DNA of 9,437 nucleotides, taken from contig JBNKLQ010000241.1 of assembly GCA_050292445.1 (NCBI GenBank), forward strand, positions 1 to 9,437, given 5' to 3'. Both the position numbers and the translations under genes were made by a program. A model generated the notes under the pieces. The model ran no database searches. It worked only from the letters and a program-made list of their open reading frames with translations, and was not told where the DNA came from. Positions 1-4,097 of the stretch are shown one piece after another; position 1 is the stretch's first letter; each line of letters starts with the position of its first letter. This stretch comes from Leptofilum sp050292445 (GTDB lineage Bacteria; Chloroflexota; Anaerolineae; Promineifilales; Promineifilaceae).

Positions 1-2
1 GC

Positions 3-734
3 TTGCCGCTGCTGGAATATCGGCAGGATCGAGCAGCGGCCGTGCCGGGAGATGTGGTGCTGCTGACCTTTTTCTGGGAACGGCCGTCTACCTTGCCCAC
101 GGCCGAAACCTTTCATTTACAGCTGCTGAATGAAAATGAAGAAGAAATTTTTAGCTGGGAATTGCCATTCACTCTACCAAACTATCCTCCAGCAGCGTGG
201 CCTGCCCGCGTAACCGTGCGTGGCCAGCATTTACTGCGCCTGCCTGCGGGATTAAAGTCTGGCAGTTATCAGTTTGTGGCGGACGGTCTGGTGCTGGGTG
301 AAATTGACGTGACTGCCCCAAACCGGGTATTTGAAGCAGTTGAGATGGAAACGGCCGTATCCCAGACTTTCTTCCAGAACGACATTCCCCTTATCACCCT
401 GGTTGGTCTGACACAAGCATCAATCTCTAATCTCCAATTACCAATTTCCTTATTATGGCGCGCCGAAGCCGAAATGCCCACCAGCTACCGCGTCTTCATT
501 CATCTGGTTGATGGCGATGGCCAAATTCTGGCCCAGGCTGACGGTGAACCGGCTAACTGGACCCGCCCCACCACTGGCTGGGTACACGACGAATACATCC
601 TCGATAGCCATACCCTCACTCTGCCACCAGAACTACCGCCCGATGCCAGCCTACGAATCGGCCTCTACGATCCGGCCACCGACCAACGCTTGCAAACGGA
701 AACAGGCGACTTTGTCACGATCGCTTTACCCTGA
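3..734 (+). CDS. C-terminal part of a surface/membrane protein, possibly a family 39-type glycosyltransferase (5' end outside window)
   Basis: The frame is open to the left edge, so this is the 3' portion of a longer gene; the TTG at position 3 is not a credible start because nothing upstream of it can be seen. The visible 243 residues have no membrane segment and are rich in beta-strand-like stretches. They form two similar modules, about residues 1-105 and 130-243. Each has an alternating hydrophobic strand, an acidic turn (NENEEE; VDGDGQ) and a closing LPxxL plus glycine or aspartate strand (LPAGLKSGSYQF; LPPELPPDASLRIGLYDP). The pattern VFIHLVDGDG followed by GLYDPATDQRL is, from my knowledge, common at the C-terminus of large Chloroflexota membrane proteins annotated as glycosyltransferase family 39 or as uncharacterised. 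The catalytic part is not in the window, so the enzyme assignment is inference; the tandem-module C-terminal domain is what is seen. The gene ends five bases before the -35 element of the next gene. Confidence 0.6.
   Translation: MPLLEYRQDRAAAVPGDVVLLTFFWERPSTLPTAETFHLQLLNENEEEIFSWELPFTLPNYPPAAWPARVTVRGQHLLRLPAGLKSGSYQFVADGLVLGEIDVTAPNRVFEAVEMETAVSQTFFQNDIPLITLVGLTQASISNLQLPISLLWRAEAEMPTSYRVFIHLVDGDGQILAQADGEPANWTRPTTGWVHDEYILDSHTLTLPPELPPDASLRIGLYDPATDQRLQTETGDFVTIALP
422..449. repeat. STRR-like array of four degenerate heptamers inside a coding region
   Basis: Four consecutive seven-base units, AATCTCT, AATCTCC, AATTACC and AATTTCC, follow the pattern AATYWCY. They lie in the linker between the two beta modules of the first gene and encode the stretch around SISNLQLPIS. 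Tandem heptamers of this composition (CCAATTA-type) are known as short tandemly repeated repetitive sequences in filamentous cyanobacteria, and similar units are, as I recall, also seen in Chloroflexota. The array is much more A/T-rich than the flanking coding DNA. Confidence 0.5.
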
Positions 735-738
735 CCCA

Positions 739-766
739 TTGTAAACCCGCTGAAACGGTCTATACT
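739..766 (+). promoter_or_regulatory. Sigma-70-like promoter of the heliorhodopsin gene
   Basis: TTGTAA at 739-744 (4 of 6 to TTGACA) and TATACT at 761-766 (5 of 6 to TATAAT) are separated by 16 bases. The promoter starts just after the stop of the preceding gene and would give a 5' leader of roughly 65 nt before the heliorhodopsin start, so that gene is probably a separate transcription unit. Confidence 0.5.
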
Positions 767-838
767 CAAATTATCAATGTCCAAGCGTAAACAGGAAATT
801 GAACCATATCCGCCCGCTCCATTTTCCCAAGGAGAAAA

Positions 839-1657
839 GTGAAAATGACAAAAAAGTCAGCAGCAAAATCTACTTCTTCCGCAGCCAGCAATGAGAAGTT
901 CATAAAATTGAAGCGATTCAACCTGATCATGGGCTTTTTGCATCTCATCCAGGGTGTTTTCATGATTGTCGTCAGCAATGACACCACCTACCCGATTTTT
1001 ACCAACTACTTGAAGTTTAATATCGAAACGTTTTCCCTCACGCCCGACCCCCAGCCTTTCTATGATCTTCGTTTTGGCCCGGCCGTGGCGGCTTTCTTGC
1101 TTATTTCGGCCGTGGCCCACTTTTATCTCGGGACCATTGGCTATAAAAGCTATGTAGAAAACTTGAAGAAGGGGATGAACCCCATCCGCTTCTATGAATA
1201 TGCGCTAAGTTCATCATTGATGATCGTGCTCATCGGGATGCTGATTGGGCTTTGGGATCTGGGCGCAATCATCCTGATTTTTGCCCTCAATGCCACAATG
1301 AATCTGTTTGGGATTATGATGGAGCTACACAACCAGCAAACCCAGAAGACAAACTGGACAGCGTTCATTTATGGCTGTGTTGCGGGAGTTGTTCCCTGGA
1401 TTGTGATCATGCTGTATTTTGTTGGTGCGGTAAACTCCGGCGATGCTGATACCAAGCCCCCTGCATTTGTTTATGCCATTGTTCCCATACTGTTTGTATT
1501 CTTCAACATTTTTGCAATTAATATGGTGTTGCAATACAAGAAAGTGGGGCGCTGGGCAGATTATCTGTTTGGCGAGCGGGTCTACATCATTTTGAGCTTG
1601 TCGGCCAAAAGCGTTCTATGCTGGCTGATCTGGACTGGCACGCTGGCACCTGTGTAG
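839..1657 (+). CDS. Heliorhodopsin
   Basis: Seven-helix retinal protein of the heliorhodopsin family, light-absorbing and presumably sensory or signalling rather than ion-pumping. Seven hydrophobic segments lie at about 28-46, 79-101, 119-138, 142-162, 174-198, 209-232 and 246-268. Family landmarks are all present: FNLIMGFLHLIQG with H35 in helix 1, H94 in helix 2, R117 and counterion E120 in RFYEYALSSSLMIVLI, NLFGIMMEL in helix 4, WTAFIYGCVAGVVPWI in helix 5, NMVLQYKKVGRWADYLFGE between helices 6 and 7, and retinal lysine K257 in SLSAKS. H35, H94, E120 and K257 correspond to H23, H80, E107 and K241 of heliorhodopsin 48C12. The lysine/serine-rich N-terminus with no signal peptide fits the inverted topology of the family (N-terminus inside). 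AAGGAG at 829-834 precedes GTG at 839 by 4 nt and an in-frame ATG at 845 by 10 nt; either could be the start, and numbering here is from the GTG. Base composition is visibly more A/T-rich than that of the hydrogenase operon. No retinal-synthesis gene is in the window. Confidence 0.96.
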   Translation: MKMTKKSAAKSTSSAASNEKFIKLKRFNLIMGFLHLIQGVFMIVVSNDTTYPIFTNYLKFNIETFSLTPDPQPFYDLRFGPAVAAFLLISAVAHFYLGTIGYKSYVENLKKGMNPIRFYEYALSSSLMIVLIGMLIGLWDLGAIILIFALNATMNLFGIMMELHNQQTQKTNWTAFIYGCVAGVVPWIVIMLYFVGAVNSGDADTKPPAFVYAIVPILFVFFNIFAINMVLQYKKVGRWADYLFGERVYIILSLSAKSVLCWLIWTGTLAPV

Positions 1658-1689
1658 GTGTTTTCAAAAGTAGAAGTGGCATTTTGATT

Positions 1690-1744
1690 TTTCCCCGGAA
1701 GCCTCTCTTGCGATTGTTTGCTTGATTGAAAGTTTCCGGGGAAA
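1690..1744. terminator. Long-loop inverted repeat between convergent genes, possible bidirectional terminator
   Basis: TTTCCCCGGAA (1690-1700) pairs perfectly over 11 bp with TTCCGGGGAAA (1734-1744), enclosing a loop of about 33 nt. It lies between the ends of the heliorhodopsin gene and the convergent minus-strand gene, where a shared terminator is expected. No clean T-run follows on either strand, so it may act as an RNA 3'-end stabiliser or weak terminator rather than a classical one. Confidence 0.5.
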
Positions 1745-1753
1745 TTTATAGAG

Positions 1754-2014
1754 TTAGCCTTGCAAAATAAAGGTCCATTCTTCTAAATCATTATCTTCGG
1801 CACGTTCTGTATAGCGGATTTGGAAGTTGAATTTCTCAATCAGGCCGAGCATATCAATTAGGGCGCGGCGGGAAGCTTTCGCGGGGTGGTGCTCCAGTGC
1901 CTGAATAGCTGCTCGAACATCATCTTTAATGGGGCTTTCCCCAAGTACCTCAATAGTGAATGAATTGCCGCTGCTGCCTTTACGGGCATTACTGCGCAAC
2001 ATAATTGTATGCAT
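1754..2014 (-). CDS. Hypothetical protein, 86 aa
   Basis: Small soluble protein that I do not recognise. Starting at ATG 2014 it reads MHTIMLRSNARKGSSGNSF and ends in an acidic, tryptophan-containing tail (AEDNDLEEW). No signal peptide, membrane helix or cysteine is visible. The middle (about 30-62) looks helical and charged, with the segment HHPAKASRRALIDMLGLIEKF. On the minus strand AAAGGAG (2027-2021) sits 6 nt before ATG 2014, which supports that start; an in-frame TTG one codon earlier is less well spaced. A promoter-like pair is found just upstream. The gene is convergent with heliorhodopsin and divergent from the structured RNA and hdr operon, so it is probably transcribed alone. The good ribosome binding site and clean placement between other elements argue that it is real. 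Confidence 0.75.
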   Translation of the reverse strand: MHTIMLRSNARKGSSGNSFTIEVLGESPIKDDVRAAIQALEHHPAKASRRALIDMLGLIEKFNFQIRYTERAEDNDLEEWTFILQG

Positions 2015-2052
2015 CAAACTCTCCTTTGGTAATGTGTTTAGAAGTGGGAAGC

Positions 2053-2081
2053 AGTTTAAATGGTTTTTACAAGGATTTCAA
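2053..2081 (-). promoter_or_regulatory. Candidate promoter for the minus-strand small gene
   Basis: Read on the minus strand, TTGAAA (2081-2076) and TAAACT (2058-2053) are separated by 17 bases. Transcription would begin near 2046 and give a leader of about 30 nt ending in the AAAGGAG site. The -35 is good; the -10 matches the consensus at 4 of 6 positions. Confidence 0.4.
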
Positions 2082-2117
2082 CCCCTGCAGAAGCACCTCG
2101 CGCCATAGCTTGCCCTG

Positions 2118-2157
2118 TAGTGACAACCATCATAAGCGATTGTGATTTTTGTCACTA
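2118..2157. promoter_or_regulatory. Large interrupted dyad, possible operator or hairpin
   Basis: TAGTGACAA (2118-2126) is an exact inverted match of TTGTCACTA (2149-2157). Inside it, ATCA (2129-2132) matches TGAT (2143-2146), offset by a symmetric CC/TT mismatch, with a 10-nt centre. It lies between the two divergent promoters, about 37 bp upstream of the minus-strand -35 and about 57 bp upstream of the plus-strand -35. That position suits a transcription-factor site acting on either or both; which protein binds cannot be told from the sequence. Confidence 0.45.
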
Positions 2158-2214
2158 ATGACCTTTTTCTCGTGGTTGTAGAATATTCTAGAGTTAATCT
2201 CTATATTGTTATCA

Positions 2215-2246
2215 TTGACCCAAACATTGTTGAAAACTGATATATT
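2215..2246 (+). promoter_or_regulatory. Candidate promoter for the structured RNA
   Basis: TTGACC (2215-2220, 5 of 6 to TTGACA) and TATATT (2241-2246, 5 of 6 to TATAAT). The spacer of 20 bases is longer than the usual 16-18. The -10 element would start transcription at about 2251-2254, exactly where the 5' strand of the closing stem of the RNA begins, which supports the assignment. Confidence 0.4.
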
Positions 2247-2250
2247 TAAG

Positions 2251-2411
2251 GTAGCAAACCGTGAAGAAGGACGCAGGTTATTTGCCTATTAACACGAAGG
2301 ATTCCGTGGGAATCCAGTGTGTTCTTCAACTGCCTATCGCACTGATAGCTGACCGCGCGGTTTACTAAAAATGACAACAGCCTTCGCTCGCCCGAGTGAA
2401 GGCTGTTTATA
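2251..2411 (+). ncRNA. Unassigned structured RNA (leader element or free-standing small RNA)
   Basis: About 115 nt fold into a closed multi-stem domain, followed at once by an intrinsic terminator. The closing stem P1 pairs TAG-c-AAACCG (2252-2261) with CGGTTT-a-CTA (2358-2367): 9 bp with one C-A mismatch. P2 pairs TGAAGAA (2262-2268) with TTCTTCA (2322-2328). Within P2 there is a hairpin of ACAC/GTGT (2292-2295/2317-2320) topped by GGATTCC/GGAATCC (2299-2305/2309-2315) with a GTG loop, and possibly a weak AGG/CCT hairpin (2275-2277/2285-2287). P3 is CTATC/GATAG (2334-2338/2344-2348). The element TGCCTAT occurs twice (2283-2289, 2331-2337). No open reading frame with a ribosome binding site lies inside. 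The architecture resembles a riboswitch aptamer with expression platform upstream of hdrC, but equally a small RNA of about 160 nt with its own promoter and terminator. I do not recognise the family. Confidence 0.6.
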
Positions 2412-2415
2412 TTTT
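2376..2415 (+). terminator. Strong intrinsic terminator after the structured RNA
   Basis: AACAGCCTTCGCTCG (2376-2390) pairs along its full length with CGAGTGAAGGCTGTT (2393-2407): 14 Watson-Crick pairs and one G-T, with a very tight loop, followed by the T-rich stretch TATATTTT. It precedes hdrC by about 100 nt. Either it ends a separate small RNA, or it is the attenuator through which the upstream fold controls the hdr-mvh operon. Confidence 0.85.
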
Positions 2416-2511
2416 GAGCGAATAGTTTGTTCGCCCATCGTTTCGTCTATCGATAGCAGTTTTTGTTTCAGATTTCACTGTATTTGAGACCTGAAATGAA
2501 GGAGGTGTCCT
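2416..2511 (+). promoter_or_regulatory. Leader between terminator and hdrC, with several dyads
   Basis: This stretch has no gene. It contains a small hairpin GCGAA/TTCGC (2418-2422/2430-2434), the perfect palindrome CTATCGATAG (2447-2456), whose half-sites repeat those of hairpin P3 in the upstream RNA, and a pair TTTCAG/CTGAAA (2466-2471/2491-2496). The ribosome binding site AAGGAGGTG (2499-2507) ends 4 nt before the TTG start of hdrC, and its GGAGG core ends 6 nt before it. I see no convincing -35/-10 pair here, so operon transcription may depend on read-through of the terminator or on a non-canonical promoter. Confidence 0.4.
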
Positions 2512-3099
2512 TTGACTATGCTTGCTGAATCGGTAAAGACGACTGCGCCCGCAGCCACTTATATGGAGCGTGTTATGGCGGCCACACCGGGCGAGTCACG
2601 GCTACAAATGTGTATCCAGTGTGGCACATGTGGTGGCTCCTGCCCCTCTGGTGCAGATATGGACCACTCCCCACGCCAACTTTTTGCCATGATTCGTGCT
2701 GATATGGAACCTGAGGTGCTGGCCAGCAACACACCCTGGTATTGTGTTTCCTGTTATTTTTGCATGGTGCGCTGCCCCCAGGAGATTCATATCCCTGACA
2801 TCATGTATGCATTAAAGGGGTTGGCGATTAAGGCCAACCTATATGAAGAGCATGTCGCGCCAGACCTGGCAGATAGTTTTGTGGGGTATGTGGAGCATTA
2901 CGGCCGTTCCTTCGAATTTGGTTTAGCCACGCGTCATTACCTACGTCACCAGCCGTTGCAGCTGCTAGGCAAGGCGCAGATGGGTTTGGGGATGCTGTCA
3001 AAAGATCGGCTGGAATTGGTCCCGACGAAAATTGACAATATTGAGCAACTTCAGGCAATCTTGGAGCGGGCCAAAGAGATTGAGGAGGTAGTGCAATGA
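2512..3099 (+). CDS. hdrC: Heterodisulfide reductase subunit C (HdrC), two [4Fe-4S] clusters
   Basis: Iron-sulfur subunit that carries electrons from HdrA to the catalytic subunit HdrB in the soluble HdrABC complex. Two classical cluster motifs are present: C34-x2-C37-x2-C40-x3-C44-P (CIQCGTCGGSCP) and C78-x2-C81-x2-C84-x3-C88-P (CVSCYFCMVRCP), the second followed by IHIPDIMYALK as in the family. At 195 aa the length is usual for HdrC, which has no membrane segment. The best start is TTG 2512, since GGAGG (2501-2505) lies 6 nt before it; an in-frame ATG at 2518 would have a 12-nt gap. This is the first gene of the operon and its TGA overlaps the ATG of hdrB (ATGA). Being linked to hdrB and hdrA separates it from other two-cluster ferredoxin-like subunits such as GlpC or SdhB. 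Confidence 0.93.
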   Translation: MTMLAESVKTTAPAATYMERVMAATPGESRLQMCIQCGTCGGSCPSGADMDHSPRQLFAMIRADMEPEVLASNTPWYCVSCYFCMVRCPQEIHIPDIMYALKGLAIKANLYEEHVAPDLADSFVGYVEHYGRSFEFGLATRHYLRHQPLQLLGKAQMGLGMLSKDRLELVPTKIDNIEQLQAILERAKEIEEVVQ

Positions 3100-4097
3100 G
3101 CAAGTATCTATTTTATCCCGGCTGCTCCATGACCCGCAGCGCACGGCCGTATCTGGATTCTCTCAATGCCATTCGTGAGGACATCGACATGGTGCTGGAA
3201 GAAGTAGAAGATTGGAACTGCTGTGGGGCGACAGAGTATGCGTCTGTTCACCGCATTCCGGCACATGCTCTGATTGGCCGTAATCTGGCGCTGGCGCAAA
3301 AGCAGGTGAACGGGACGGATACAATTGTGGCTGGTTGCTCTGCCTGCTATCTCAATCTGGCTAAAACAGATTATTACATGCGCCAAGACACCCAACTAAA
3401 CACGCAGGTTAATGATGCCCTGGCCGCAGGCGGTCTTCATTATGACCCAGGTTCGGTGCAGGTCCGTCACTTGTTAGACATTGTGGTGCATGAGGTGGGC
3501 TTGGAAGCCATTAAACGGAAGGTTGTTAAGCCATTGAAGGGCTTGCGAGTGGCTCCCTACTACGGCTGCATGGTCAATCGCCCCGACTTTAATCATCGCT
3601 TTCAAAACGAGGAATATCCATTGTCGCTGGATCGGGTGTTGCAGGCTTTGGGGGCAGAAGTGATCAACTTTCCTCTTAAGACCCACTGCTGCGGTGGCCA
3701 TATGACGCAAATCAGTCCCCCAGTCGCTTACGAAATCATTCGTCGCCTGATTGATGCGGCTTCGCAGTTCAAAGCAGATATGCTGGTAACGATTTGCCCC
3801 ATGTGCCAGCTGAATCTAGATGCTTACCAGGGCGACATGAATAAGCATTTCCACACGACTTACCATATGCCCGTAGTTTACTTTACGCAGCTAATGGGGC
3901 TGGCTTTTGGCTATGAGGCGGCCGAATTGGGGTTGGGTAAGGAATTTGTGAATACGCGGGCGGCATTGGCCAAGATTGGTGTAGATGTGCCTGAAGAAGA
4001 GGTGAAAAAGAAACGGCCGTCTCGCCGCCGCAAAGATGACCCCAGTTTACCTATGCCGGTCATGCCGGAAATCAAGGTTGAGGAGGGTGAATCATGA
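3096..4097 (+). CDS. hdrB: Heterodisulfide reductase subunit B (HdrB), CCG-domain catalytic subunit
   Basis: Carries the catalytic site which, in methanogens, reduces the CoM-S-S-CoB disulfide with two non-cubane [4Fe-4S] clusters. Both cysteine-rich CCG domains are intact. Domain 1 has C10 (FYPGCSMT), C42-C43 (WNCCGATEY), C81 and C84 (GCSAC). Domain 2 has C158 (YYGCMVNRP), C198-C199 (THCCGGHM), C234 and C237 (ICPMC). Nothing essential is missing, so the enzyme should be able to reduce a disulfide or related electron acceptor, but its bacterial substrate is unknown. At 333 aa it is longer than the usual 290-300 aa of HdrB; the excess is a charged, probably disordered tail from about 295, with KKKRPSRRRKDD followed by a proline/methionine-rich and acidic end. 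It overlaps hdrC and hdrA by ATGA at both ends. Confidence 0.94.
   Translation: MSKYLFYPGCSMTRSARPYLDSLNAIREDIDMVLEEVEDWNCCGATEYASVHRIPAHALIGRNLALAQKQVNGTDTIVAGCSACYLNLAKTDYYMRQDTQLNTQVNDALAAGGLHYDPGSVQVRHLLDIVVHEVGLEAIKRKVVKPLKGLRVAPYYGCMVNRPDFNHRFQNEEYPLSLDRVLQALGAEVINFPLKTHCCGGHMTQISPPVAYEIIRRLIDAASQFKADMLVTICPMCQLNLDAYQGDMNKHFHTTYHMPVVYFTQLMGLAFGYEAAELGLGKEFVNTRAALAKIGVDVPEEEVKKKRPSRRRKDDPSLPMPVMPEIKVEEGES

Noticed and set aside
508..744. Plus-strand 78-codon frame inside the first gene
   Set aside because: It is out of frame within a well-supported coding region, with low-complexity unrelated residues and no ribosome binding site.
2254..2288. Cyclic di-GMP-I (GEMM) riboswitch, because GCAAACC, GGACGCA and GCCTA occur in family order
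   Set aside because: The GNRA-capped stem between the first two blocks is absent and the P3 part does not match; the AAACCG block pairs elsewhere. A covariance-model search would settle it.
2351..2363. T-box-like GACCGCGCGG resembling the TGGNACCGCG antiterminator element
   Set aside because: The TGG half is missing, the bases pair better in the closing stem of the RNA, and the downstream genes are not aminoacyl-tRNA or amino-acid genes.
2371..2490. Short plus-strand frame from ATG 2371 (about 39 codons)
   Set aside because: It runs straight through the terminator hairpin and has no ribosome binding site.
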